In this document: in pieces, positions 19,641 through 29,357 of the stretch
Layout of the letters: each line of letters begins with the position of its first letter
How positions within the stretch are numbered: the stretch's first letter is position 1
NCBI GenBank assembly: GCA_029258515.1
Contig: JARHYK010000014.1
Location: 62,001 to 126,000, forward strand
DNA: 64,000 nt
Source of the DNA: Clostridia bacterium
GTDB lineage: Bacteria; Bacillota; Clostridia; TANB77; CAG-508
Direction: 5' to 3'
Notes under the pieces: model-generated
Told to the model about the DNA's origin: nothing
Seen by the model: only the letters and a program-made list of their open reading frames with translations
The model's database searches: none
Translations under genes and position numbers: made by a program

Positions 19641-19676
19641 AGACTATCCTTTCTTTAGTTTTTAAGGTATAGTCTC
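19641..19676 (-). terminator. Terminator between the tRNA and the flippase-like gene
   Basis: A stem of AGACTAT with an additional CCTT/AAGG block and an A/T-rich loop, followed on the minus strand by seven T. It ends the tRNA transcript. Confidence 0.8.
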
Positions 19677-19682
19677 ATTTTA

Positions 19683-19759
19683 TGGTGCTCCCTCAAGGAT
19701 TCGAACCTTGGACCCACCGGTTATGAGCCGGTTGCTCTGACCAACTGAGCTAAGGGAGC
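19683..19759 (-). tRNA. tRNA with anticodon CAT (Met elongator or Ile2), CCA encoded
   Basis: 77 bases: acceptor GCTCCCT with AGGGAGC, D arm AGCTCAGTTGGTCAGAGC, anticodon loop CTCATAA, T arm CAAGG-TTCGAAT-CCTTG, A and CCA. The CAT anticodon fits elongator Met or the isoleucine tRNA whose C34 is changed to lysidine; sequence alone does not decide. The first pair G-C and the absence of three G-C pairs in the anticodon stem exclude initiator tRNA. Confidence 0.93.
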
Positions 19760-20255
19760 TTATTTGCTTAATACGAATTAAAGTATACATTATTTTTTTA
19801 TAATTGTCAATACATTTTTTTGCTTTTTTTGTTTTTTGTTATTTGTTTTTTATTTTATATGGTTATTTTAGTGATATTTATCATCTTAATTGCTTTGTTT
19901 TAATTATTTTTTATCAAATATTTTTATTTACAATCTCCGTTTTTTTAGCAATACTATTACCATTTAAATTTATACTAGCAATTGTTTCATCTTTTGATTT
20001 CCATATAACACTTTTATTTTTTGTTTTATTTTAATGGTTAATTGTTCTTCTTTATATGTTTTTATATCAGTTGCTAAAATACTAGGTAGTTTTTGGTTAA
20101 AAGTACTGAATCCAAAAATTGGTCATTTTTATTAGGTACTAGGCAAACTAAAAGGAATGAGTTCTTTATTGTACAGAACTCATTCCTTTTAGTTTGCCTT
20201 TCATCCTTTTGTTATATAATAATCTATATATTCTATTATATTTTTTCATAAAAGA
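19760..20255. other. Gene-free stretch with a long perfect inverted repeat
   Basis: AT-rich sequence without a supported gene. Its one feature is the 25-bp inverted repeat at 20141-20199. The rest should hold the promoter of the tRNA. Confidence 0.5.
20141..20199. repeat. 25-bp perfect inverted repeat with 9-base loop
   Basis: Arms 20141-20165 and 20175-20199 are exact reverse complements. The stem lacks the T run right at its base that a standard terminator has (next bases are TTCATCC), although it lies downstream of the minus-strand gene that ends at 20256. It is longer than ordinary terminators here and begins AGGCAAAC; it could be a terminator or a miniature mobile repeat. Confidence 0.75.
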
Positions 20256-20429
20256 TTAATCCTTGTTGTCACTATTTTTACTTAATATATGTTTAAAATT
20301 TTTTTGTTTTTCCTCTAATGCTAATTGTTTATTATAACTTTTTATATAATTCTTTGCTTTATCAATTTGATCTTTTGAAAATCCTTTTGACTCTAAAATC
20401 GGAACTAATAAAATAAGTCCTGATTTCAT
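20256..20429 (-). CDS. Small protein of unknown function, coupled to upstream gene
   Basis: A 57-residue protein starting MKSGLILLVPILESKGF and ending in a charged helix. Its ATG overlaps the stop of the upstream gene as ATGA, so translation is probably coupled and both frames are likely real. No family recognised. Confidence 0.5.
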   Translation of the reverse strand: MKSGLILLVPILESKGFSKDQIDKAKNYIKSYNKQLALEEKQKNFKHILSKNSDNKD

Positions 20430-20945
20430 TTCTTTTTTATAGGTAGATGTCTAGGTGATTGACTATATTCATAAATTTTTCCTTTTTTATCTTCTAAATA
20501 AATTTTTTCTCCTTTTTTATTTTTATATAAAGTAATCGAATTTTGCCAAGGTATCACTCCCATTTTATCAACTTCATTATTATTTAAATAATCTATCTCT
20601 AAAATTTTCTTCAATTGTTCCAAGACAAAATCAGTATCCTGTTTTTTAGAGCTTTTAACATACAAACAATTTTCTTCATGAAAATTATCTCCTGTTTGAT
20701 TTCTCAATTCATTGGTTGGATTTAACAAATCTTTTAAATCTCTTAAAAATTGCTTATCAGATTCTGATAATATCACCTCTCTGCCTTCAAACTTTACTTG
20801 TTCTTCTGACACCATTAATCCATAATATATACCGTTCAATCATTTTATTATTCGGTAGAGATAAAAATGCTAATTTTTTTAACTTTTCATCTTTAGTTGT
20901 TTTTGCTATTCTTATAACTTCTTTTAAATATTCTATATCATTCAT
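20426..20945 (-). pseudogene. Unknown gene, probably frameshifted near its 5' end
   Basis: The 3' part (20426-20839) is an open frame of about 137 residues (from a TTG or from an ATG at about 20815) that ends ...RHLPIKKK and contains EGREVILSESDKQFLRDL. It lacks a ribosome binding site. Just upstream, in another frame, an ATG at 20945 opens a 53-residue frame (MNDIEYLKEVIRIAKTTKDE) that runs into it. The two together look like one protein with a frameshift near 20830. No domain recognised. The coding strand, low G+C and neighbourhood of an IS30 relic suggest accessory DNA. Confidence 0.45.
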
Positions 20946-21059
20946 TTCTATGATAGAGAATCATATTTCATGCTTTATAACAGGAGAAAATATGGATTTA
21001 AAATAAAATTATAAATTCCACTTTATTATGCCTATAAGTTTCTTAATATTCGTTGGTAT

Positions 21060-21410
21060 TTCTTTAATTTAACATAGCTCTTAGACAATTATCTATTCGT
21101 TCTTCTTTTTTTATATAGTTTCTTCTGAGATTACCTTTATATTGATTTCTTTTGGTATAAATTTTATTAATCTATTCACATTTTCATTATTTCTATGCTC
21201 TCTTGATCTATAGAAATGAGCATAATACACTTCTGCTATTTGCTTTTTCTTCTTCCAACATGTAATTTTTTAATACCTTCTATTTTTTGAAATTCTTCCG
21301 TTATTTAATGTTGCAGTTTTAAATTTACTATAAATTTATTTTTTCTATTTTTTCTTTATTTTATCTAATGCTTTACCACATTTTCTGCTTTTGATTTCTA
21401 TTTTTGCATT
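21060..21410 (-). pseudogene. IS30-family transposase relic
   Basis: Minus-strand translation gives FKTATLNNG, a stop, then VYYAHFYRSREHRNNENVN followed by RLIKFIPKEINI, and a last piece in another frame ending RIDNCLRAMLN. This matches the C-terminal DDE part of IS30 transposases (TxDNGxEF, YYxHPYxSWERGxNEN, GLIRxFxPKG). The second catalytic Asp has become Asn, and stops and shifts break the frame, so it is dead. Confidence 0.75.
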
Positions 21411-21539
21411 TTTTATTTTTCTTTTAGTTATATAATATTATTTTGTAGGAATGAAATTTGTCGAAATTTGTATATAAAATAGATTTTTTGTCAATATTTA
21501 TGAAATTTTTATGGAAATTTATTGAAATTTATGGATTTG

Positions 21540-21569
21540 TTGACATTTATATCCAAATCGTTGTATAAT
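21540..21569 (+). promoter_or_regulatory. Sigma-A promoter of the GGDEF gene
   Basis: TTGACA (21540-21545), 18-base spacer, TATAAT (21564-21569), both perfect. A perfect TGTCGAA heptamer, the 0A-box sequence, lies about 75 bases upstream at 21459-21465. Confidence 0.75.
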
Positions 21570-21633
21570 AGATATACACAGTAAAAAACACACATTAATA
21601 TTATTTTATTATATAATTATATGGAGTAGAGAT

Positions 21634-23271
21634 ATGAATTCTAAAATGTTATCTATAAAAATAAATTCATTTAAAAAAATATTAGATTTTTCATTTGACT
21701 CAAGCTATAAAGAGCAAAATGTTTTATCTAAGCAATATTTTTTTAATGTTTTATTTAAAAAATATATGAAAGATATAACAACTAACGGTTGTGTTGTATT
21801 TGCTGATTTTGATAAACTTAACCATATTAATAAAACATATGGATTTGAAAAAGGTTCTGAAATCATGTTTGAATCTATTAAGGTTATTAGATCTATTTTT
21901 CCTGCATCAACGAAAATCTCAAGGATTGCTGGTGATGAATTTGCTTTTATTATGGAAGATTACAATTTAAAAGATGCAAATAATTATATAAAATTGATAA
22001 ATCCAACTTTAGCAAATAAAAGAAATGAGATATTTGGAGGTATCGCTCCTAATAACTTTCAGATAAGTATTACTTGTGCTGGAAGTGAGTTTGGACAAAC
22101 AAATAATTTTTATGCAGCATATAAATCAGCTGAAGAATATGTTAGTTTAATGAAAGCTACCTCTCATAATGCTTCTATCTCTGGTATTTCTAATTCAATA
22201 CCGCAACTTGTTTCTTCTATAACTAGTGGGTTACAGGATTTTTTTGATAGTTTACGATTTGATCCTACACATAATACTCAAAAAGATAGTGAACCTATTT
22301 TTGCAAATATATTAGACTCTATTTTTCAATCAACTATGGTAACTACAGATACTATCGATGCATCTTTACAAGATAGTCCTCTATTTTGCAAAATTCAAAA
22401 TAATCCAATTTCATTAGAAGATGTTAAAATTATTGATAATCTGCTTCAATCCTCTAAATATGATATGATGTCTAACTCTAGAAATCTAGTATTAACTGAA
22501 GATTCTATACATGAATTAGGAAATATACAATATTCTTCCATTTCTCAGCTATTAGATATTCTTATAAGGCATCCTATCACTAATGAGTTGTCTAAAGAAG
22601 CTTTTAAAAAGTATATTAGTGAAAACTTGTCATATCCAATTAATATCGTTTTATTTTCATCAACTTTATTAAAGCCTTCAAATACTTTAAAAGGACATGT
22701 ACAAACAGACATTGATATTCATCAAATTTCTACCTTGTTGCACAATCATTTAGCTTCTTATTATAAATTCAACGATAGTCCGTACTTTTCTTTTATTAAT
22801 TTATCACCTATTTTATCTAATTTTTTAATTAGTTTAAACGCTTCAGATACATTACTAGTTTGCCCTGCAAATACACCAATTTCTCTTGAATTAACTGAAG
22901 CGATCACTAATAATATTAATTGTAGTAATAGAATTTTGAAATTAGTATATGGCGAGCCTACTGTAATTAATTCTCACGAAGAATTAATGAATTATATTAA
23001 TTCTTTTTCTCAACTTGCATCTATAAAAGACAAAAAGGATAAATTTAAGCTTGAATTTATACATTCATCTGATTGTATCGAATTATTAAAATTGCATTTA
23101 GATAAATCCTTTCAAATATATTGTAATAATCTAGGTGACCAGTGTAATTCTCCTGAGAATTTAAATAAGCTAAAAGAACTTATTCTTTATAGTTTTAAAG
23201 CTCTTGTTAATAAAAAAGATAAAATATATAAAAATATTAATAAGAAAGATTCTGAAGAAATCATTAAATAA
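21634..23271 (+). CDS. GGDEF-domain protein with degenerate second half
   Basis: Of 545 residues, 45-175 form a GGDEF domain: FADFDKLNHIN carries the metal-binding aspartates (D58, D60) and RIAGDEFAF the signature as AGDEF (99-103). The first Gly to Ala change is found in active diguanylate cyclases too, so activity is possible. The RxxD inhibitory site is absent. Around residue 312 HPITNELSKEAFKKYI resembles the DxLTGLxNRxxF entry of a second GGDEF domain, and the rest to 470 would be a degenerate copy without signature. No membrane segment or sensor domain is seen; residues 176-300 are unassigned. It is one of the few plus-strand genes, with its own promoter and a strong terminator. It may set c-di-GMP levels or act as a nucleotide-binding regulator. 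Confidence 0.75.
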   Translation: MNSKMLSIKINSFKKILDFSFDSSYKEQNVLSKQYFFNVLFKKYMKDITTNGCVVFADFDKLNHINKTYGFEKGSEIMFESIKVIRSIFPASTKISRIAGDEFAFIMEDYNLKDANNYIKLINPTLANKRNEIFGGIAPNNFQISITCAGSEFGQTNNFYAAYKSAEEYVSLMKATSHNASISGISNSIPQLVSSITSGLQDFFDSLRFDPTHNTQKDSEPIFANILDSIFQSTMVTTDTIDASLQDSPLFCKIQNNPISLEDVKIIDNLLQSSKYDMMSNSRNLVLTEDSIHELGNIQYSSISQLLDILIRHPITNELSKEAFKKYISENLSYPINIVLFSSTLLKPSNTLKGHVQTDIDIHQISTLLHNHLASYYKFNDSPYFSFINLSPILSNFLISLNASDTLLVCPANTPISLELTEAITNNINCSNRILKLVYGEPTVINSHEELMNYINSFSQLASIKDKKDKFKLEFIHSSDCIELLKLHLDKSFQIYCNNLGDQCNSPENLNKLKELILYSFKALVNKKDKIYKNINKKDSEEIIK

Positions 23272-23301
23272 TGTTGCAATATATATGTTGTAATATAATT
23301 T

Positions 23302-23370
23302 AAAACTAAAATAACCATTATCATCATTACTTATTTCTAAAATGATGATAATGGTTATTTTAGTTTTTCT
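23302..23370. terminator. Very strong, bidirectional terminator
   Basis: A 27-bp perfect inverted repeat (23302-23328 with 23341-23367) has a 12-base loop and T runs on both sides. It lies 30 bases after the GGDEF gene. Confidence 0.85.
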
Positions 23371-23614
23371 TATAACATTTTTTGTTATAAGTAGCTTTAG
23401 AAAGCTACAAAAGTTATTTTACAATATTTTTTTAGCTTTTTTATTATCATATACTTGTTCATTTTTTAATACTTTATCAAATTATTACCCATACCTAAAA
23501 ATGTTACAACTTTTATAGCTATAACGAGATTAAGTACTTGGTTGTGGTGGCAAGACTTAGGCTTGTGGCATTTTGGGCTATTAGCATTGTGATATAAAAA
23601 AAGAAACATATTTT
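23370..23614. other. Gene-free stretch with two adjacent short hairpins
   Basis: CTTATAAC paired with GTTATAAG (23369-23391) is directly followed by GTAGCTT paired with AAGCTAC (about 23390-23409). The remainder to 23614 contains a relatively G-rich patch (23540-23595) that is not a recognisable gene. I cannot assign it. Confidence 0.4.
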
Positions 23615-23615
23615 G

Positions 23616-23660
23616 TAAAAACATAGAATATTATCAAAAGATAATATTCTATGTTTTTTA
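23616..23660 (-). terminator. Terminator after the first DUF2207 gene
   Basis: An 18-bp inverted repeat with AAAA loop, then T run on the minus strand; 27 bases past the stop at 23687. Confidence 0.8.
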
Positions 23661-23686
23661 TTTAGTTTATTTCATATAATTTAGAA

Positions 23687-25966
23687 TTAGAAACGGCTCC
23701 ATCCGCCGCCTCCACCGCCAGAGCCTCCTGAGGATGAACCTCCTCCAAAACCTCCTCCTGATGAATAACTACTACTGTTACTACCAGTTGAATAACTTTC
23801 TAGTGTAGAATTTAATTTTGCATTATTCATTAATCTATCCATTGTTTTTTCTAAGTGTCCTATATTTTTATATTGCATATATTCATATGCAATTGGTTGT
23901 AATTCATCTATAACTTCATAGTCTACTAGAGTCATTTTCAATTTTCTTAAAACTTTTTCTGAGCAACCTAAAGTAGCAGCTGTTACAAAATATCTTTCCC
24001 ATAATATAATTTCAGGTAATTCTTTTGTTTCAAATCTTCCAAAATCTTTTAAAAATCTCTTATGTGCTAACCATTTAGAATATTCAAGTCTACCTTTTTT
24101 TGTTCTCTCCTTATCACTAGATATTATTCGATAAAAAGCAAAACTTAATATTGTAGTTACAATATAGTAATTTAATGTACTTATATATCCATTTTCATTT
24201 ATGAAAAATCCTAAAATAAAACTGATTAATGTAATTATGATAATTAATTTTTTTAATATTTTATTACATTTGGCGTCTTTTTTAAAATATTCTTTTTCCT
24301 TAATTTCTTTTTCTATATTTTTTTCAAATTTTTCAAAATATTTTATTAAATTCTTTGAATAATTTTTATTTGTTCCATAATTTTTCAATTCGTTTAAAGA
24401 GCATTTGTTATCTTTAGCAATTAATTTAAATAATGTTTCTATAACTGTTTTTTCTACCCTAGTTCTTTGAGTATGTTTTTTTGGCAACACAAAAATAATA
24501 TCATCTTCCATATCACTGTTTTTCTCTAATAATATTTTTTTCTTTGAAATTAAATCTAAAATTGTTACTAGAAATGTTTTTGCCGTAACTTTTTTATTTA
24601 TTAAGTAATCTATTATATAGGCATTATCATCGCTAGGAAAATCACGATAATATTTTATATTATAGCTTTTTCTTTCAATAATTATTTTTATTACAACTAA
24701 TCCAGAAATTATTCCTAAAATACTATATAAAATTAAAACGATTTTTAATATATTTTGTTTATTAGAAAGTTTTCTTGCATTTAATTGATTTTGTAAATCA
24801 TCAACTTTTTCATGGTATTTAGTTTTAGCTTCTTCATCAAATCCTTCATCGATTTTTTTCCTTATACTATTAATTTCAGATTGAGAAATATTTCCATATT
24901 TTATCATAAAGTTATAGTTCCATTCAACGGATTCTTTCCACTCTTGATTAACTTTTTCTTTTACATTAACTAATGTTTTTTTATATTTTTGTTTTAATTC
25001 ATCATTCCATGTTAATTCTTCTAACAATTTATTTGCATCATTGTATAAAAAGATATAATACTTTTCTTGTAATTCAATAAATGTTTTACTTAATCGATTT
25101 TCTATATTTATTCTTTTTGTTTCTTCAGCTGCAGTATTAGGGTTAGCCATTGCGTTTTCATATTGTATTATATATTCTTTTCCATTAACATTTGATGTTT
25201 TTTTAGCGTGTGGAACTAAGTTTTTATCAAACATAATTCTTAATGTTTCAAATTTATATGGAGCAATATTTGTATCTTTCAATGATAGGGTTTTATAGTC
25301 ATCTATACTACATCTTCCAGTAGCTGGTCCATGAGACCACACCATTACATTTCTGTCTTCTTGTGGCAAATGTACTCTCGCTTGATAATCTAAAATCATT
25401 TCAGAAGATATATTTTCTGCAAAGCACCAATATAATTCAGCAACATCATTATGTACTACAACAGCGTCTTGTATTGTATATTCTAAACATAAAACTTTTT
25501 CTTTTTTTGATGGACAGTATATTGAAACTTCTGAATTAGAACTGTTATTTGTAACAGTATAAACACCATATTTACCTTTAGATGCACTCTTAACTTTCTT
25601 AAATTCTTTTTCGTTCTTCCCTATATCTTGGATAGAATTAAAATTAGATTGAGAAATATCATATACCTTTATATCAGAAACTTTTGTTGCATCATAAATA
25701 TCTGTATCTCCTGAAAAATTACTATATGTTCCTGTAAATGGATAAGAATAATTGTCTTTAAATTTAATTTCTCTATTTGCGCCATTATATTTTCCATTAA
25801 GCCACATAGCTTCTTTTACTGTTATAGACCCATCTTCATTAATTGTTATGTCTTGATATAATAATTTTTGATTTTGTGTTTCTTTAGATGATGCACATAC
25901 TTTATTTCCCAAAAACAATATAATTATTATACAAAAAGATATTAATAAAAATCTATATTTTTTCAT
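23687..25966 (-). CDS. DUF2207-domain membrane protein with Gly/Ser-rich tail
   Basis: The start ATG at 25966 follows GGGGG; a frame extension to 25978 is not needed. Of 759 residues the first 26 are a signal peptide (ending around CASS), about 30-370 form the extracytoplasmic DUF2207 domain, a membrane segment follows near 405-425, then a cytoplasmic part with two more hydrophobic segments at about 610-650, and the last 30 residues are almost only Gly and Ser before WSRF. This is the layout of COG4907 proteins, of unknown function. A second, smaller member is encoded at 29358-31211. The presence of two members near an ECF sigma pair hints at an envelope role. Confidence 0.82.
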   Translation of the reverse strand: MKKYRFLLISFCIIIILFLGNKVCASSKETQNQKLLYQDITINEDGSITVKEAMWLNGKYNGANREIKFKDNYSYPFTGTYSNFSGDTDIYDATKVSDIKVYDISQSNFNSIQDIGKNEKEFKKVKSASKGKYGVYTVTNNSSNSEVSIYCPSKKEKVLCLEYTIQDAVVVHNDVAELYWCFAENISSEMILDYQARVHLPQEDRNVMVWSHGPATGRCSIDDYKTLSLKDTNIAPYKFETLRIMFDKNLVPHAKKTSNVNGKEYIIQYENAMANPNTAAEETKRINIENRLSKTFIELQEKYYIFLYNDANKLLEELTWNDELKQKYKKTLVNVKEKVNQEWKESVEWNYNFMIKYGNISQSEINSIRKKIDEGFDEEAKTKYHEKVDDLQNQLNARKLSNKQNILKIVLILYSILGIISGLVVIKIIIERKSYNIKYYRDFPSDDNAYIIDYLINKKVTAKTFLVTILDLISKKKILLEKNSDMEDDIIFVLPKKHTQRTRVEKTVIETLFKLIAKDNKCSLNELKNYGTNKNYSKNLIKYFEKFEKNIEKEIKEKEYFKKDAKCNKILKKLIIIITLISFILGFFINENGYISTLNYYIVTTILSFAFYRIISSDKERTKKGRLEYSKWLAHKRFLKDFGRFETKELPEIILWERYFVTAATLGCSEKVLRKLKMTLVDYEVIDELQPIAYEYMQYKNIGHLEKTMDRLMNNAKLNSTLESYSTGSNSSSYSSGGGFGGGSSSGGSGGGGGGWSRF

Positions 25967-26305
25967 AACGTCCCCCATTTTTTTATAATATATATCATAT
26001 TATATCATATATAATCTTTTTGTCTTGTAAAATTTACAAATTATCTGAATTTTTTTATTCGTTTATTTTTTATTTTGCCTATCCATATATCATAATCCCT
26101 AATATAGCTATACTTTTAAACTTTTTTCTTGCTTTTATTTTATTTATTAATTGTTGCAATTATTTTTAATTTATTCTTAATATAGTTTTCATTCTAGTTC
26201 TTATAATTTCTATTTTAGTTCTAATAATATCAAAATAGTAATTCTAGAATAAACATTAAAATTATAAAAATCGCTATAGCCTTTATACTTCTAGTAATTA
26301 AGTAT

Positions 26306-26353
26306 TGGTTTCGAAGGTAGGAATCGAACTTATGGCCTTTTAGGTATGAGCAC
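26306..26353 (-). repeat. Decayed tRNA 3' half, probable att scar A
   Basis: Minus-strand sequence runs from TGCTCATACC through GGCC, a T-arm core GTTCGATTCC and ends ACCA. It looks like the anticodon-to-CCA half of a CAT-anticodon tRNA, but stems are mispaired and no 5' half is present. Such halves are left by integrases that insert in the 3' end of tRNA genes. A possible integrase C-terminus is 115 bases away on the same strand. Confidence 0.55.
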
Positions 26354-26468
26354 TGTAAAACGTGTTTTTGAATTTTTATGAAGTTTAAAGTTTTTGTTGA
26401 TATTATGCTATTTACATAGGTTTTGTTTTAAAAACATTTGTGTATTTTGTTTGGGCTTTTTTGAGCAT

Positions 26469-26500
26469 TTATTTTCCAACTTTCCCCACATTTTGGAGCA
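26469..26500 (-). pseudogene. Possible last codons of a tyrosine integrase
   Basis: The minus strand reads LQNVGKVGK and a stop. Many phage and ICE integrases of Firmicutes end with NVGK-type tails next to their tRNA att site. Only this short tail remains, so the call rests mostly on the position beside scar A. Confidence 0.3.
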
Positions 26501-26606
26501 TAGCTGTTTTCATTTGAGATTTTGCAATTTATAAATGTTTTTGAATATAAAAAATTAGTAGATAAAAATATTATCTACTAATTTTTATTCTTATATTAAT
26601 ATAACT

Positions 26607-27764
26607 TTATTTTTTCAAGTTAATAATAATTTGATCATTATTTATAGTTGTTAGTACTACCTTTAATTTGTTTGTAGCATCAAATTTTGTTAAAGTAAAC
26701 GTTTCCCATTTATGCAATTTTCCGTCAGTATTGAAACTATAGCCTCCATCTGATGATGAACTTTGTGCTGGATAAAATCTTTCTCCATTTTCATTTTCTA
26801 CATAAGATTCTTCTTGTTTTATTAATTGACTTGATAAAACGCTCTTTTTTCTAGCTTCTTCCATTTTCGCATGTTCTACTCCATAATCCCCCCAATACAT
26901 GCTCATTTGAAAATTCGTTCCTGTTTCATATACTTCGGCTATAATAGAATCCATATAAACATTATTATTATTACAACTTGTCACTTTATACATAGATGAT
27001 TCTCTATTTAAAAATTTAGTAGGAACTGCTATTGTATTATCCCAATTTCCGGTTACATTATAGTTTTTATCATTTCCTTCCATTTGGATTGTTTTAAAAG
27101 CTAGATAAATATTTTTGCTTTTTGGAAATTTTATGTCACTAGCAGATATATTACATGTCAAAATCAATGCATTTTTATCAGCACTATAAATAAAAATTGA
27201 AGAAGATGTATTTGTAGTTATATTTTTAATAGATTCATAATCCGTAGAAATTCCCTTTTCTTTGCAAAATTCTTTTGAAACCTCACTATTTGCACTATAT
27301 AAAATATTATTATTGTCATCTGTAATAATCATATCTGGAATTTTTACTTTTGTAATTCCTGTTACATCAATATTTTCATCAAAATTAATCAATAAATTTA
27401 AATCTAAAGTATAGTCATCCATTATCATTTCTGTAATTCTTGTCTCTGTATTGTCAGATTTAGAAAAAGTGGTTGGTTCTTGATATACATATTCATTTTC
27501 TATTGCTGTACTAACACCACTATTATCATTGAATAAATTTTTAACAATTTTCGAAATATCTTTTGCAAAAACTACACCCGTAGTAATTGTTATTAAAGAA
27601 ACAGAAGCAACGGCAATTTTTCTAAAATCATAAAAATTGAATACTCTTCTTTTGTTTTTTTCTAATTTAATTTCTGAAATACCTTTTTTTATTTTAAAAG
27701 GAACCTCATCGTTTTCTTTAAAATATTTATAAATTTTTTCCTCAAAATTATTTGTTTGATTCAT
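26607..27764 (-). CDS. Anti-sigma factor-like membrane protein (DUF4179)
   Basis: 385 residues: a charged cytoplasmic N-terminus of about 46 residues, one membrane segment (AVASVSLITITTGVVFA, about 50-67), then a large extracytoplasmic part rich in beta strands, the DUF4179 layout. Its start overlaps the end of the ECF sigma gene by 17 bases, so it is very likely the cognate anti-sigma factor that holds the sigma factor at the membrane until a signal arrives. Signal unknown. Confidence 0.82.
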   Translation of the reverse strand: MNQTNNFEEKIYKYFKENDEVPFKIKKGISEIKLEKNKRRVFNFYDFRKIAVASVSLITITTGVVFAKDISKIVKNLFNDNSGVSTAIENEYVYQEPTTFSKSDNTETRITEMIMDDYTLDLNLLINFDENIDVTGITKVKIPDMIITDDNNNILYSANSEVSKEFCKEKGISTDYESIKNITTNTSSSIFIYSADKNALILTCNISASDIKFPKSKNIYLAFKTIQMEGNDKNYNVTGNWDNTIAVPTKFLNRESSMYKVTSCNNNNVYMDSIIAEVYETGTNFQMSMYWGDYGVEHAKMEEARKKSVLSSQLIKQEESYVENENGERFYPAQSSSSDGGYSFNTDGKLHKWETFTLTKFDATNKLKVVLTTINNDQIIINLKK

Positions 27765-28290
27765 ATAAATTTACCTCCTCGTATAATTTTTTTAACTTAT
27801 TTGTTCCTCTGGTTAACCTACTTTTTACAGTATTAACACTAATATTTAATATCTTGGCAATTTGGCTACAAGAAAATTGACTGTTATAATGTAGAGTGAT
27901 AATTATACGTTCATTATAATTTAATGTATTTATGAGATTTTCGAAATTAATTTTGTCATTGATTTTTTGTATAGAATTATCGTAAGAATAAAAACTACTA
28001 TTTTTGACAATTCGATTAAAAATCTCATAGTTCTTTTTATTGGAATTATAGATTTTATTACACTCATTGATAAGAATCCTAATCATCCAAGTTTTAAAAA
28101 ATTCTAAATTCTTTATTTTTTTTGAATTTTTGTATGTATATATCATAGTATTTTGAATTGCATCCATTATATCATCATCACTTCTTAATCTTGTTTTTGC
28201 TATTCTATACAAATCATTTTCTATGCTTTGAACCAATTGTTTAAAAGCTTCTTCATCGCCATTTTGAATTTTCCTGATTAGTTCTTCCAA
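27748..28290 (-). CDS. ECF (extracytoplasmic function) RNA polymerase sigma factor
   Basis: The likely start is TTG at 28290, six bases after AAAGGAGG; an in-frame TTG at 28308 is upstream of that site. The 180 residues show region 2 (DEEAFKQLV, then DDIMDAIQNTMIYTYKN) and region 4 with the helix-turn-helix SQIAKILNISVNTVKSRL. No region 3, as in all ECF factors. Cotranscribed and overlapping with its probable anti-sigma partner. Confidence 0.88.
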   Translation of the reverse strand: MEELIRKIQNGDEEAFKQLVQSIENDLYRIAKTRLRSDDDIMDAIQNTMIYTYKNSKKIKNLEFFKTWMIRILINECNKIYNSNKKNYEIFNRIVKNSSFYSYDNSIQKINDKINFENLINTLNYNERIIITLHYNSQFSCSQIAKILNISVNTVKSRLTRGTNKLKKLYEEVNLYESNK

Positions 28291-28308
28291 AATTTTTCCT
28301 CCTTTCAA

Positions 28309-28905
28309 TGTTTTTATATATAATAGATAAAAGTTTTATTAAATTTGGGTGCAAAAAATATTTATTTAACAATAAATTAATATAACTGATTTATTATATT
28401 TTTATCTATTAATACTTCTAAATTTCCTAATATTCTTACTTCAAAATAAATATCCTTTATATAATTTCTTAATATACTTTTAGAAATAAATAATTTCTTC
28501 AAGAATATTTCTAAGAATATATATTTAACTAATTTTATTATTTTTTTAAAATATTAAAGTATATTATTAGTTAAATTTTTATACCTAACTCTTACGTCTA
28601 TATGAGTAATAAACCACAAATTCATAGTTTGTGGTTTATTTGTAAATTATATATCAACTATAAATTACTAGCCTAAATAATATTTTCTCAACATATTGAT
28701 TTTATTTATTTATCAAGTATCATTTAAGCATTCTTTACAAGCTATACTTCTTTTTCTACCGTTACCATCTTTAATATATATCCAATATTCTTAAATTCAC
28801 TTTTTTTATAGGCTATCTATATTACACATCGTATTATATCAAAAAAAGATATTATTAGTCTTATTTCTAATAATATCTTTTTAATATTTTCACTATTAAA
28901 TATGT
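28309..28905. other. Gene-free stretch with two terminator hairpins
   Basis: About 600 AT-rich bases. A 13-bp inverted repeat lies at 28608-28640 and another at 28844-28882. No supported gene; the ECF operon promoter should lie at 28310-28400, but I see no clear boxes. Confidence 0.45.
28844..28884 (-). terminator. Terminator after the PH-domain gene
   Basis: A 14-bp inverted repeat with an 8-base loop, ending in T residues on the minus strand, 22 bases after the stop at 28906. Confidence 0.7.
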
Positions 28906-29295
28906 CTATAAAACATATTTTGATATCAATGAATTTATCATCTTAATATTTACATCTGATTTAAAATCAAATTGCAATATATGCCCATTACTAAAAGTAA
29001 TTATTAATTCACTATCTATATCTAATAGTCCTGCTGTTTCAATTCCGTAATACTGAATTCTAGAATATGGATAAGAAAAATAAGCAATTTTTTTACCAGT
29101 TAATCCCTTTACATTTATTACGAAAATTCTATTAGTAGTAAAAACAACTTGATCTCTTACTGTTTTAAATGCACACATCATTTTTTCTCCTTCTACTAAT
29201 AAACTTTCTACTTCTGGACGTACTTCTTTTATCTCCATAGATTTAAGATTTAAAAAATTAGAATCCATGTTAATTCCTGTTGAAATATTCGGCAT
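28906..29295 (-). CDS. PH-domain protein (bacterial PH, DUF1696-like)
   Basis: The 129 residues match the bacterial PH pattern: LVEGEKMMCAFKTVRDQVVF, FTTNRIFVINVKGLTGKK, FSYPYSRIQYYGIETAG and LDIDSELIITFSNG, then a C-terminal helix. Function in bacteria is mostly unknown. It lies 62 bases after the second DUF2207 gene, on the same strand. No signal peptide, so cytoplasmic. Confidence 0.82.
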   Translation of the reverse strand: MPNISTGINMDSNFLNLKSMEIKEVRPEVESLLVEGEKMMCAFKTVRDQVVFTTNRIFVINVKGLTGKKIAYFSYPYSRIQYYGIETAGLLDIDSELIITFSNGHILQFDFKSDVNIKMINSLISKYVL

Positions 29296-29357
29296 AATAA
29301 AATCCCCCTTTATATTTTAAATTATTATATCCTATTTATATAATCAACTCCATATAT

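Noticed and set aside
26306-26353. Functional tRNA gene
   Set aside because: Only the 3' half exists and its T stem is mispaired.
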